In this document: positions 1 through 7,774 of the stretch, one piece after another
How positions within the stretch are numbered: position 1 is the stretch's first letter
Layout of the letters: each line of letters begins with the position of its first letter
Assembly (NCBI GenBank): GCA_016869215.1
Contig: VGEP01000048.1
Span: 1 to 34,109 of the forward strand
From: Alphaproteobacteria bacterium
GTDB lineage: Bacteria; Pseudomonadota; Alphaproteobacteria; Rhizobiales; Xanthobacteraceae
Length of the DNA stretch: 34,109 bases
Direction: 5' to 3'
Translations under genes and position numbers: made by a program
Notes under the pieces: generated by a model
What the model saw: only the letters and a program-made list of their open reading frames with translations
Databases searched by the model: none
What the model was told of the DNA's origin: nothing

Positions 1-55
1 CCTCAAGCGCGACCTTGGCTTTGAACTCCCCGGAAAACCGTCTCCGCGTCCTCAT
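1..55 (-). CDS. IS3-family transposase OrfA, N-terminal fragment
   Basis: Eighteen codons are visible, reading MRTRRRFSGEFKAKVALE from an ATG at 55-53. The pattern of basic residues followed by F(S)xEFKAKVALEA is the classic start of IS3-family OrfA, the helix-turn-helix DNA-binding subunit that is fused to the DDE OrfB by programmed frameshifting in this family. An AAGGAT ribosome-binding site lies about 8 bases upstream. The gene is cut by the window edge, so its intactness is unknown. The recognition rests on these 18 residues plus the IS-like terminus beside them. Confidence 0.8.
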   Translation of the reverse strand, partial: MRTRRRFSGEFKAKVALE

Positions 56-121
56 GGTGGATTATCCTTCGCATCGGCGAATCCACCTTAACCGCCTGTC
101 TCAGGAAGTGGGACCACCTCA
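1..121 (-). mobile_element. Left end of an IS3-family insertion sequence (partial)
   Basis: The minus strand reads from base 121 as TGAGGTGGTCCCACTTCC and then, after about 66 bases, into the start codon of an IS3-type orfA. A terminus beginning TG and a short leader before orfA are usual for IS3-family elements. The outer boundary at 121 is inferred from the TG end and from the visible drop in GC beyond it. The rest of the element lies left of the window, so the other terminal repeat and any target duplication cannot be seen. Confidence 0.75.
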
Positions 122-230
122 TTACATTTAGCCAAATCGCACGGCTGAGTGGACTTAATCAACGCGCATCATCTGTTTGTGGTCCTAATGGAATTATGGC
201 TTCGAGCGTGCTGCTTCAGCGAGACTGAAG

Positions 231-1472
231 ATGCATATTGAGCTAACGCTAGAACACACGAACGTTGTTCATTATAAAAGAATATTAATTCGTAAGTTGT
301 ATCACGTCGTTTTTTTATCGAGCGACCTACGCCAAGTAGACCTATATTCATGCATTGTCTTCGGCGCGCATCCAACGGACCGCATAATTGCGGCGCCTGC
401 GGAGGAATCCGCAACAGACATCTCTATCGACTTCGCGACATCTATTGATGCCGCCTCCGCAAGCAGCACACCGACATTCACGTCCAAATTGTCGGAATTT
501 AGAAGTGAGCCGGAACCCTGGCAGCTAATGTGGGGCAGGCATTCCTTTGTTGATGCGGCCGTCAGCAACACGAATCGCTATTCAGAAGCCCTGGATCGTG
601 TGAGGCGTGGTCTCACAACACGTGAAGCAAGGCAAAGCCATCTCTCATTCTTATTTAATACCAACGGAATTCTGGGCTTTATACCAGAAAAGGTGGCTCA
701 ATTTTGTGACGCTTGCCTGGAGCAGAAAGCAATAATCCTTGAGGGCGATGCTGATGAAGATGTATTACGAAATCTGTCGTTTTGCGTCCCGTCATCACAA
801 CAGGAAGTCATTCGTCCGGGCCGAGTCGTATGTTCAATGTCGCGAACCCAAGGATTAGGAAAACTTGGCATCGTCGACGTGATCAGCTGGAACAGGATTA
901 GCTTTCCAAATGTCTCATGGCCGAAGGGGATTCGTCAGAGAAAACTGAGGATCACTTTGAATTTTTCAAATCGGAGCGATTTGAAGGAAGACGAATCTGG
1001 AGTTAAGACCGCTATCAGCTTCGACGACGTCAAGTTCTATATTGTCGTGCCTCGTGATTGGACACCCAATTCAGATCGAGCAATTCTACAAAGCGAGCTT
1101 GTCGTATCAACCGACCTGCAGCCCCGGCGCAATCCTATCGACCAGATGGTTCGCGACGACCGCGCGTATTTCGAAGAATGGAAGAGAGATTTTAGAATCG
1201 GCGAGGCAGTCGTGTATCGGCTGCGGGGAAAGCCCCTCGAATTGCTCGGTGAGATTCCATACAAGAAAATAACCTTCGAGACTGATCTCGAAGTTTCGGC
1301 ATTTACTCATAGCGAATTCTTTGCTGGATTAGCGGTTCCCGTGGTGGTTGCCTTCGGCTTAGATGGACACAGGCTTGCCGAGCTTAGGAAATACTCAAGC
1401 CATATTGTCGAGACATGCCAAGCGCTCAAAACTCCGTGCGACAGTCGCATTTCCTTATTGGGGCGTCGTTGA
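231..1472 (+). CDS. Unrecognised 413-residue protein, possibly the 5' part of a frameshifted membrane protein
   Basis: I do not recognise a family. The ATG at 231 has only a weak purine stretch (gactgaag) directly before it, so the true start could be further in. The composition is that of a real soluble protein over most of its length, with alternating hydrophobic and charged segments. Near the end there is one clear membrane-like stretch (FFAGLAVPVVVAFGL, about residues 364-378). After that the sequence turns hydrophilic and stops, while a second frame carrying four more membrane segments opens underneath with a 110-base overlap. The gene sits in the lower-GC mobile region next to an IS3 end, about 110 bases from the IS boundary. 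It may be a cargo gene of the island. No function is assigned. Confidence 0.5.
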   Translation: MHIELTLEHTNVVHYKRILIRKLYHVVFLSSDLRQVDLYSCIVFGAHPTDRIIAAPAEESATDISIDFATSIDAASASSTPTFTSKLSEFRSEPEPWQLMWGRHSFVDAAVSNTNRYSEALDRVRRGLTTREARQSHLSFLFNTNGILGFIPEKVAQFCDACLEQKAIILEGDADEDVLRNLSFCVPSSQQEVIRPGRVVCSMSRTQGLGKLGIVDVISWNRISFPNVSWPKGIRQRKLRITLNFSNRSDLKEDESGVKTAISFDDVKFYIVVPRDWTPNSDRAILQSELVVSTDLQPRRNPIDQMVRDDRAYFEEWKRDFRIGEAVVYRLRGKPLELLGEIPYKKITFETDLEVSAFTHSEFFAGLAVPVVVAFGLDGHRLAELRKYSSHIVETCQALKTPCDSRISLLGRR

Positions 1473-1980
1473 GCCTACAGTGGCTTGGTTTACGGTGGCC
1501 GTCATCTTAACTGTGGGCCTCGTGTGCGAAGTCTGGGGGGCGAGAACGCTTCCGCGAACATCGCAGTTGCCGGGTAGCAGCCAGCGTGTTTCCAGTTTAG
1601 TCGACGCACTGCGTTACCCGTTCTTGTCGATCTATCCTGTTGCCGTTTTGTGGTTGTGGACTGGGCTAATAATGTCCGACACAAAAGAGAAATTTAGAGA
1701 AGGTGTTTTTTTCACATACGTCCAATCTCAACTTCATTGGTATTGGACGTATGTCGTCGTCATTGGTCTTCTATATATCATCTATATAGGCTGGCATCGG
1801 GAACGATATCATATATGGGGGCTACGAATTCGAATTGCTGAAGCTTGGAGGCAATTCTTGTCTCGCCCTCCCTTGCTGATCGCTGTAACGCTGTCCGCCT
1901 TGATCACAGCATTGTTCTTAGCAAGGGTTTACTCGCCGGAATTAACGTCCATATTGCAGAGCGTAGGATTTGCTAAATGA
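1363..1980 (+). CDS. Unrecognised membrane protein with about four transmembrane segments
   Basis: This frame overlaps the preceding ORF by 110 bases. The first 30 or so residues look like out-of-frame translation. From about residue 27 onward it is a convincing membrane protein, with hydrophobic segments near residues 39-57 (VAWFTVAVILTVGLVCEVW), 87-106, 127-142 and 172-190. The C-terminus is short and basic. The real product is either a separate gene with a later start or the C-terminal half of the upstream ORF joined by a frameshift near 1400-1460. Its stop overlaps by 8 bases the tail of the convergent gene at 1973-2809. I do not recognise a family. Confidence 0.5.
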   Translation: MDTGLPSLGNTQAILSRHAKRSKLRATVAFPYWGVVEPTVAWFTVAVILTVGLVCEVWGARTLPRTSQLPGSSQRVSSLVDALRYPFLSIYPVAVLWLWTGLIMSDTKEKFREGVFFTYVQSQLHWYWTYVVVIGLLYIIYIGWHRERYHIWGLRIRIAEAWRQFLSRPPLLIAVTLSALITALFLARVYSPELTSILQSVGFAK

Positions 1981-2809
1981 GTTCGATTATTCGGTGCTTT
2001 TCTGAGGTATAAGAGAAAAAATGACTTAGGAGTGCCTCCGACCGAATTCGAGCATGAAAGTTGTTCAGGCCCTCCGTTTCCCGATAAGAGGCGCAATATA
2101 GCCCCACCATGCAACGATTGAGGCGTGATCGATCCGATATGGTATCTTCCAGCACAATTGGTCTTGGCTGAAAGACTCGCCGAAAATCTCGGCTCCAGTT
2201 GCTTGATGCAGTACATTTCAAATCAACAAATTCGACACCATGGTCGTCGCTGTAAATCCATTCCGTCACCGCAAATCCAACCGCGTCGAATTGATGGCGA
2301 TCACGACTAAGTTGTTGCCAAACCTGTTTTCCGACTTGCAGAATCGTGGACCTATCTGTCGCGCGCACTGGCGACTCTGCTAGTTTTCCGATCCCCTGTC
2401 GAATGACATCGATCTGTGTCTCATATCTTGCTTCTATCAATTCGGAATGGTCTGCCGCATACAGAAATCTAGCTGCGCAATATCCGTAATGCAGAAGTCC
2501 AGATGTATGGCCGACAGCGACTTCGATGTATGTTTGCCGTTTCTCGTTCGTAGCAGTTGCTCCACCAAATGTAATAACCGGACTGCGCTCGACCGCAATC
2601 AGGTCCCCTCGTCTAACTAGCTCACTCAGGTTTTTCCATTCCAAAATGTCTCGTACGTAATAGCGCTGGTTGAGAAGTGGATTTGATTTTGCACCTCTTA
2701 CATAAATCTCTAGGTCCGGCCGAAGCTCGTTAAGTTCTTCCATTTCATATATTGGAGGATGTCTTAGGCCGAGTACCTCCAAGGCTTGATAAGCTTGCGG
2801 CTTCGCCAT
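1973..2809 (-). CDS. Unrecognised 278-residue protein downstream of the integrase
   Basis: The ATG at 2809 lies 9 bases after the integrase stop on the same strand, so the two are probably co-transcribed. No family is recognised with confidence. Residues 85-112 (ITFGGATATNEKRQTYIEVA, then VGHTSGLL) and a late segment, VEFVDLKCTASSNW (about residues 199-212), are faintly like the ATP-binding strand and the acidic metal site of ATP-grasp enzymes. That is only a resemblance by eye and should not be used as an annotation. There is no signal peptide and no membrane segment. The base composition matches the lower-GC island rather than the chromosome. It is probably island cargo; residue content looks like a genuine gene. 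Confidence 0.6.
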   Translation of the reverse strand: MAKPQAYQALEVLGLRHPPIYEMEELNELRPDLEIYVRGAKSNPLLNQRYYVRDILEWKNLSELVRRGDLIAVERSPVITFGGATATNEKRQTYIEVAVGHTSGLLHYGYCAARFLYAADHSELIEARYETQIDVIRQGIGKLAESPVRATDRSTILQVGKQVWQQLSRDRHQFDAVGFAVTEWIYSDDHGVEFVDLKCTASSNWSRDFRRVFQPRPIVLEDTISDRSRLNRCMVGLYCASYRETEGLNNFHARIRSEALLSHFFSYTSEKHRIIELI

Positions 2810-2818
2810 TTCGAGTCT

Positions 2819-4054
2819 CTATCGTTCTCTTATAGCGTTGTCGTCATCACGTAGGCCGCCATTTTCCGACGTAGCAGCTCTAAGGCTGTCGAGTAGGTCA
2901 GCCCACGATTGCATCATCTGAACCCGTTCTGACCAGTATTTGGCTCGATTGTACACCCGTCTCACTTCGTTCTCGTCTTGATGACCCAGGGCCGCCTCGA
3001 TCACATGAGGCGGAAAGCCACGCTCGTGAAGAATGGTGCTCGCTGCCGCCCGGAAACCGTGCGCGGTCATTTCATCCTTGCCGTATCCCATACGGCGTAG
3101 CGCCGAGTTCAATGCGTTCTCCGAAAGCGGCTCTCGGTTCGACCGGATCGACGGAAACACGAGTTCACCGTGATCAGACAACGTCCAGATGCTCTCGATC
3201 AACGCAATCGCCTGCCTCGACAATGGGACTTCGTGCGGCCGGCGCATCTTCGTCCGTTCTGCCGAAATGCGCCACACCGCGTTCACGAGATCGATTTCCC
3301 TTCGCGTCGCGCCGCGAACTTCTCCGGGCCGCGCAAACGTCAGGGCCGTAAATTTCATCGCCGCGGCGACTGTTGGCCAGCCGTCGTAGTCGTCGATCGC
3401 GCGCATCAGGCCGCCCAGTTGCTTTTCGTCGACAATCGCCGCGCGATGCTTGACCTTCGGCGCGAGCAATGCGCCGTGCGTTGCTTGCGTCGGGTCGTTG
3501 GTGGCGCGCAATGTGACGATGGCATATCGAAACACGCTGCCGATCATCCCGCGCAAACGGCGTGCACTCTCGCGTCGGCCGCTGACCTCAATCCTCTTCA
3601 GGAGACGGAGCACCTCGGCCGCAGTGATTTCCGTGATCGGCCGGTCCGACAGGGGCGCAGCTAGGTCCTTCAGCAGCCAACGGTTCTTTTCCAGTGTCGC
3701 GCTCGCCACTTCCATGGCCTGCTTGTTGGCGAGCACTTCGTCGGCGATAGCCCCGAAGGTGTTGGCCGTCGCGATCGCTTCGTCGAGTTTGTCCTGACGC
3801 CGCTTGGCCGACGGGTCGATGCCGGCGGCGAGGAGTTTGCGGGCTCCGTCGCGCTTCTCACGCGCCTCGGCCAGCGAAACGGCCGGGTATGCACCCAAGC
3901 CGAGCATGTTCTCTTTGCCGCGATAGCGATACCGGAACCGCCACAGCTTGCTGCCGCTCGGGCCGACGAGAAGATGGAGACCGCCGCCATCGGATAGCTT
4001 GTAAGGCCGAACCTGCGGCTGCGCTTTGCTGATGACAAAATGCGAAAGAAGCAT
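2819..4054 (-). CDS. P4-type tyrosine recombinase (genomic island integrase)
   Basis: This site-specific recombinase should integrate and excise the island at the adjacent tRNA-Phe. The N-terminus (residues 1-60, with YKLSDGGGLHLLV, then GKENMLGLGAYPAVSLAEAR) is the DUF4102 arm-binding domain typical of P4/IntS-like integrases. The catalytic domain shows the expected residues: R242 in FARPGE, K269, H332 and R335 in HGFR, H358 in GHQ and nucleophile Y368. I chose the ATG at 4054, giving 411 residues, because family members begin just before this motif; an in-frame GTG at 4126 would add 24 residues of poor composition. The gene starts 160 bases from the tRNA 3' end, the usual layout for a tRNA-targeting island. 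It appears intact. Confidence 0.92.
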   Translation of the reverse strand: MLLSHFVISKAQPQVRPYKLSDGGGLHLLVGPSGSKLWRFRYRYRGKENMLGLGAYPAVSLAEAREKRDGARKLLAAGIDPSAKRRQDKLDEAIATANTFGAIADEVLANKQAMEVASATLEKNRWLLKDLAAPLSDRPITEITAAEVLRLLKRIEVSGRRESARRLRGMIGSVFRYAIVTLRATNDPTQATHGALLAPKVKHRAAIVDEKQLGGLMRAIDDYDGWPTVAAAMKFTALTFARPGEVRGATRREIDLVNAVWRISAERTKMRRPHEVPLSRQAIALIESIWTLSDHGELVFPSIRSNREPLSENALNSALRRMGYGKDEMTAHGFRAAASTILHERGFPPHVIEAALGHQDENEVRRVYNRAKYWSERVQMMQSWADLLDSLRAATSENGGLRDDDNAIRER

Positions 4055-4118
4055 GTGGGTACGCCCTGTGCGGTCTTGAGCGCTACCCGAAATATACCCG
4101 CAAACTCGCGCAAAACTA

Positions 4119-4147
4119 TGAGTCACTATGACTCAGGACGCGCGTCC
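4119..4147. promoter_or_regulatory. Back-to-back palindromes upstream of the integrase
   Basis: Two perfect inverted repeats abut one another. TGAGTCActaTGACTCA occupies 4119-4135, and the 12-base palindrome GGACGCGCGTCC occupies 4136-4147. They lie between tRNA-Phe and the integrase start, about 65 bases upstream of the chosen ATG. A position like this suits an operator or an excisionase/integrase arm-binding site that controls integrase expression. That role is inferred from position and symmetry only. If the integrase really used the upstream GTG at 4126, the first palindrome would overlap its start codon. Confidence 0.45.
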
Positions 4148-4200
4148 GCTCTTCACATAACCGTTTGATTGGGCATACAGAACGTCACTTATGCGAAGCT

Positions 4201-4214
4201 ATGCAAAAATGCAT
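4201..4214. repeat. Inverted repeat abutting the tRNA-Phe 3' end, near the likely att core
   Basis: ATGCA-AAAA-TGCAT is a perfect 5-base inverted repeat that ends exactly where the encoded CCA of tRNA-Phe begins. P4-type integrases usually recombine within the 3' half of a tRNA gene, so the island attachment core probably covers part of 4214 to about 4240 and this repeat sits on its island side. I saw no second copy of the tRNA 3' end within the window, so the other att site is outside. The repeat may also act as a weak stem-loop for the tRNA transcript. Confidence 0.35.
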
Positions 4215-4290
4215 TGGTGCCCAGGGGCGGAATCGAACCACCGACACCGTGATTTTCAGTCACGTGCTCTACCAACTGAGCTACCTGGGC
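4215..4290 (-). tRNA. tRNA-Phe (anticodon GAA)
   Basis: The minus strand gives a complete 76-base cloverleaf. The acceptor arm GCCCAGG pairs with CCTGGGC, the D arm contains AGCTCAGTTGGTAGAGC, the anticodon loop CTGAAAA carries GAA, the T loop is GGTTCGATTCC, and the CCA tail is encoded. The gene lies downstream of yacG on the same strand and is the probable integration target of the island to its left. The tRNA is intact, which fits integration that restores the 3' end. Confidence 0.97.
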
Positions 4291-4462
4291 ATTTTGGGGC
4301 ATTCAGACTGGCGCGGGGTTTATAGAAGCCCCCGCTCGCCCTGTCCAGAACGCCGGAAGCGGTGAATTCGCGTGCGGAACGAGGGACTTCGGACCGCTCA
4401 GCGTGCGGACGGCAGCCGACTGAAAACCGGCTGGCGCGCCGTTCCGGGGGCAGGCACACCGC

Positions 4463-4669
4463 TTACCGCCCCTCGCCACGCGGCGTCTCCGGCGGCTTGT
4501 CGCCGTCCTCGTCCTCCTCACCCTTCGCAGGAACCGCGTAGACCCCGGAGAGCCACCGGTTGAGGTCGACGTCGCGGCAACGCCTGGAGCAGAACGGCCG
4601 GAATTCCGGCAACGGCAGCTTCCCGCAGATCGGGCATGGCGACAGACGGGGCGCGGCGGGCTCGGTCAT
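4463..4669 (-). CDS. yacG: DNA gyrase inhibitor YacG (zinc-binding)
   Basis: This 68-residue protein has the YacG zinc ribbon: C12-P-I-C15, then C27-S-R-R-C31, followed by the conserved RDVDLNRWL(S)G. In Escherichia coli, YacG binds GyrB and inhibits gyrase. The tail after residue 48 is acidic and low in complexity, as is common in the family. The ATG at 4669 overlaps the stop of the acyl-CoA synthetase as ATGA, so the two are translationally coupled. In related genomes, as I recall, yacG usually follows maf directly, which makes the intervening synthetase the odd neighbour. The family call is firm; the physiological role here is by homology. Confidence 0.9.
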   Translation of the reverse strand: MTEPAAPRLSPCPICGKLPLPEFRPFCSRRCRDVDLNRWLSGVYAVPAKGEEDEDGDKPPETPRGEGR

Positions 4670-6207
4670 GGACGCAATCTAGTCGCCTGGACGTTTTGGC
4701 GCGAGGGTCGCGCTCCGTCCATCGTTCGCAGTTCGGTCTTGAGCACCTTGCCGTAGTTGTTCTTCGGCAACGCGTCGACGAACACGTAGTCCTTCGGCCG
4801 CTTGAAGCGCGCAATCGAGGCAAGGCATAGCGCATCGAGCTCGGCCACAGGCGCGTCGCCCACCACATAGGCCACCACCGCCTCGCCCCATTCGCGGTCG
4901 GGCCGACCGATGACCGAGACTTCACGGACGCGCGGATGGCGCAGCAGCACCTCCTCGACCTCGCGGGGATAGATGTTGGAGCCGCCCGATATGATCAGGT
5001 CCTTGGAACGGTCCTTCAGCGTGAGATAGCCGTCGGCATCGAACACGCCGACGTCGCCGGTGTGCAGCCAGCCGCCGCGCAGGGCCGCGGCGCTGGCTTC
5101 CGCATTCCGCCAGTAACCGGCCATCACGGTGTCGCCCCGCACCAGGATTTCGCCGTCGGCGCCCGCCGGTAGCGGCCGGTCGTCCTCATCCGTCACCGCA
5201 ACGTCGACACAGGCATAGGGCCGGCCCGCCGAGCCGAGGCGTTCGCGCCAGCGCGGATGGTCGCGGTTCGCGATTTCGGCCTTGGTCAGAACGGTGATGG
5301 TCATCGGACTTTCGCCCTGGCCGTAGATTTGCGCAAGGCGCGGCCCCAGCCGATCGAGCGCACGGATCGCGTCCTCGACGTACATCGGCGCGCCGCCGTA
5401 GACGACGGTGCGGATGTTCTCGTTCGGACATTCGGCGGGACATTCGACCAGCCGCTTGACCATGGTCGGCGCGGCGAACATCGAGGTCCGCGGCCAGGCG
5501 CGCAGCAGCGCGAAGATTTCCTCAGGCTCAAAGCCGCCGGATTCCGGCACGACGTTGACGCCGCGGTTCATCACGTGCGCCATGATGTAAAGCCCGGAGC
5601 CATGACTCATCGGCGCGGCATGCAGAACGGGATCGCCGGGCGCAACCGTGTCCACCTCCGAAGCATACGCACTGCTCGCGGCCGCGAGCACCTTGTGGGT
5701 CAGCATCGCGCCCTTTGGCCGTCCGGTCGTACCCGACGTGTAGAACAGCCAGGCGAGATCGTCGCCGCTGCAGGCGGTGAGCGGGATCGCATCGGCGGCG
5801 AGCAGCTTGCCGTGCTCCGCACCGCCGACCGCGATCATGCGTTCGAGGCTTGGCGGCGCGTGCGGCGCTAACGCACTCGCGACGTCGTCCGATGCAAAGC
5901 ACACCCGCGCGCCGGATTGTTCGAGAATGTAGCCGAGCTCGGCGCCATGCAACTTGGCGTTGGCCGGCACCGCGGCAAGTCCGGCGTGCCAGATCGCATA
6001 CAGAAGCTCGACGTAGTCCGTGCAGTTCTTCGACGCGATTGCGACGCGGTCGCCGGGAATGAGCCCCATGGCCCGCAGTGCGCCGGCAAACCGCGCCACG
6101 CGCCCGGCCATCTCGCCGTAGGTGCAGATCGGACGCGCGCCATGACCGAGCGCTGGCCGCTGCGGTTCGGCGTTGGCCGCCTGTTCGAGATACAGCGCGA
6201 GGTTCAT
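4666..6207 (-). CDS. AMP-forming acyl-CoA synthetase/ligase family protein
   Basis: This 513-residue enzyme should activate a carboxylic acid to an acyl-adenylate and then to the CoA thioester. The ANL-superfamily motifs appear in order: the phosphate loop YTSGTTGRPKG at 156-166, YGQGES at 295-300, the TGD motif at 383-385, the hinge DRSKDLI at 399-405 and the C-terminal catalytic lysine K487 in NYGK. The substrate cannot be read from the sequence; medium-chain or aromatic acids are possible. It lies between maf and yacG, two genes I expect to be neighbours. Its stop overlaps the yacG start by 4 bases, while 78 bases separate it from maf. It is full length and looks functional. Confidence 0.9.
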   Translation of the reverse strand: MNLALYLEQAANAEPQRPALGHGARPICTYGEMAGRVARFAGALRAMGLIPGDRVAIASKNCTDYVELLYAIWHAGLAAVPANAKLHGAELGYILEQSGARVCFASDDVASALAPHAPPSLERMIAVGGAEHGKLLAADAIPLTACSGDDLAWLFYTSGTTGRPKGAMLTHKVLAAASSAYASEVDTVAPGDPVLHAAPMSHGSGLYIMAHVMNRGVNVVPESGGFEPEEIFALLRAWPRTSMFAAPTMVKRLVECPAECPNENIRTVVYGGAPMYVEDAIRALDRLGPRLAQIYGQGESPMTITVLTKAEIANRDHPRWRERLGSAGRPYACVDVAVTDEDDRPLPAGADGEILVRGDTVMAGYWRNAEASAAALRGGWLHTGDVGVFDADGYLTLKDRSKDLIISGGSNIYPREVEEVLLRHPRVREVSVIGRPDREWGEAVVAYVVGDAPVAELDALCLASIARFKRPKDYVFVDALPKNNYGKVLKTELRTMDGARPSRQNVQATRLRP

Positions 6208-6285
6208 GGCACTCCGCCGTCATCCCGGCCAATCGCGACAGCGCGTCGACGCGCGTCCGGCCCGCACGCCGGAATGGCGGGGCGC

Positions 6286-6912
6286 CTATCCAGCGTTCAG
6301 CCAGCCGAAGTGGATCGGAAAACCCTCGCCGGACAGGAGCTGTGCGGTCTCGTACAGCGGCAGGCCGACGATGTTGGTGTAGGAGCCGACGATCTTGACG
6401 ATGAAGCTGCCGGCGAGCCCCTGCGCGGCATAGCCGCCGGCCTTGCCGCGCCACTCGCCCGACGCAAGATACGCCTCGATATCGCTGTCGGTCAGCCGCT
6501 TGAAGCGCACGCGCGTCTCGATCAGCCGCTGGCGGAACGCTTCCTTGGGCGTCACGAGGCAGATGCCGGTGTGAACCCGATGGCTACGGCCGGACAGAAG
6601 CCGCAGGCACTGCGCCGCCTCGTCGAGCAGATCGGCCTTGGGCAGGATACGTCGTCCGACCGCCACCACCGTGTCGGCGGCCAGGATGTAGGACCCCGCC
6701 AGTTCGTCGTCGAGCTTGACCGCGGCGAGCGCCGCTTCCGCCTTGCCGCGTGCCAGCCGGTTGGCGCAGGCGCGCGGCAGTTCGCCACGCTTGGGCATTT
6801 CGTCGATGTCGGCGGGCCTGAGCGCATCGGGCTCGATGCCGATTTGATTGACCAGCGTCAGCCGGCGCGGCGAGCCGGAAGCCAGTACGAATTTGGGACG
6901 TCCAATGATCAT
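6286..6912 (-). CDS. maf: Maf-family nucleotide pyrophosphatase
   Basis: Maf proteins hydrolyse non-canonical or pyrimidine nucleoside triphosphates to monophosphates and are linked to cell-division control. This 208-residue protein shows the N-terminal loop LASGSPRR (residues 10-17), ADTVV at 79-83 with the catalytic Asp80, and [10 protein letters not shown] near 156-165. Length is normal for the family. It follows infA by about 50 bases on the same strand and is probably part of the same transcript. The specificity class (dTTP/UTP type or m7GTP type) cannot be settled by eye. The start is the ATG at 6912, directly before the conserved motif. Confidence 0.92.
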   Translation of the reverse strand: MIIGRPKFVLASGSPRRLTLVNQIGIEPDALRPADIDEMPKRGELPRACANRLARGKAEAALAAVKLDDELAGSYILAADTVVAVGRRILPKADLLDEAAQCLRLLSGRSHRVHTGICLVTPKEAFRQRLIETRVRFKRLTDSDIEAYLASGEWRGKAGGYAAQGLAGSFIVKIVGSYTNIVGLPLYETAQLLSGEGFPIHFGWLNAG

Positions 6913-6963
6913 TGCATTACCTGCGCTCGCATGCGCGCTTCGGGTGTGGCGTGGTGGCGGCGG

Positions 6964-7182
6964 TCACTTGAAGCGGTAAGTAATCCGGCCCTTGGTCAGA
7001 TCGTACGGTGTCATCTCCACCAGGACCTTGTCGCCGGCCAGCACGCGGATCCGGTTCTTTCGCATGCGTCCCGCTGTGTGCGCGATGATCTCGTGCTCGT
7101 TTTCCAGCTTCACGCGGAACGTGGCGTTCGGAAGCAGTTCCGTGACCACGCCCGGAAATTCGAGGAGTTCTTCCTTCGCCAT
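6964..7182 (-). CDS. infA: Translation initiation factor IF-1
   Basis: This is an essential 72-residue S1/OB-fold factor that binds the ribosomal A site with IF-3 and fMet-tRNA during initiation. It starts [13 protein letters not shown] and ends [13 protein letters not shown], an almost textbook IF-1 including the [13 protein letters not shown] core. I chose the ATG at 7182 because it gives the universal start; the frame stays open for 20 further codons upstream but those are not coding. About 125 bases separate it from the upstream phosphatase gene, so it may have its own promoter. None was clear enough to annotate. Confidence 0.98.
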   Translation of the reverse strand: MAKEELLEFPGVVTELLPNATFRVKLENEHEIIAHTAGRMRKNRIRVLAGDKVLVEMTPYDLTKGRITYRFK

Positions 7183-7306
7183 TCGCTGTCCAACTGAATC
7201 GGCAGACGCGAGACCCCATGAGCGACCCAAAAACAGGCGCAAAACCTAGCGGAATGGGCCCCGTTCGACAACTGGACTTGCGGTATCGTGTCAATACCGC
7301 GAGCCC

Positions 7307-7768
7307 CTACTCATTGCCTGGCGAAGGTCCACCAAACCGGTCTCGAATTCGCGCGATCAACAAATCCCGCACTTCACGATAACCGGCCAGCCGCTGCTCG
7401 CGGCTGCCCTCGACCGCGGTCGGGTCCGGCATCGGCCAGTATTCGACCTCCGATGCGAGCGTCCGCGTCAGTTCCAGCGCCTTGTGATGCGCCTCCGGCG
7501 CCAGCGTCACGATCAGGTCGAAATTGAGCCCCTCCCAGTCGTCCAGCTCCTCGAAGGTCATGGGCCGGTGCCGGGCGATGTCGATGCCGATCTCCTGCAT
7601 GACGGCGACCGCAAACGAGTCGAGTTCGCCCTTGCGCACGCCGGCCGAGCCGACATAGGTCCCGCGCCCGACGATCCAGGCGAACAGCGCCGCCGCCATC
7701 GGCGAGCGGACGGAATTGAGTCCGCAGGCGAACATCACCGCCTGCGGCTTCGCGCTGCGCGGCGGCAT
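7307..7768 (-). CDS. Low-molecular-weight phosphatase / arsenate reductase-like protein
   Basis: This 153-residue protein has the LMW protein-tyrosine-phosphatase fold. The P-loop C-X5-R appears as FACGLNSVRS with nucleophile Cys14 or Cys15, and the general-acid loop appears as MPDPT in the C-terminal half. Family members either dephosphorylate phosphotyrosine or reduce arsenate; the P-loop alone does not decide. The gene lies 6 bases after UPF0262 on the same strand and ahead of infA, which is a conserved setting in Hyphomicrobiales as far as I recall. That argues for a housekeeping phosphatase rather than arsenic resistance, because no arsR or arsB is near. Confidence 0.85.
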   Translation of the reverse strand: MPPRSAKPQAVMFACGLNSVRSPMAAALFAWIVGRGTYVGSAGVRKGELDSFAVAVMQEIGIDIARHRPMTFEELDDWEGLNFDLIVTLAPEAHHKALELTRTLASEVEYWPMPDPTAVEGSREQRLAGYREVRDLLIARIRDRFGGPSPGNE

Positions 7769-7774
7769 AGGACG

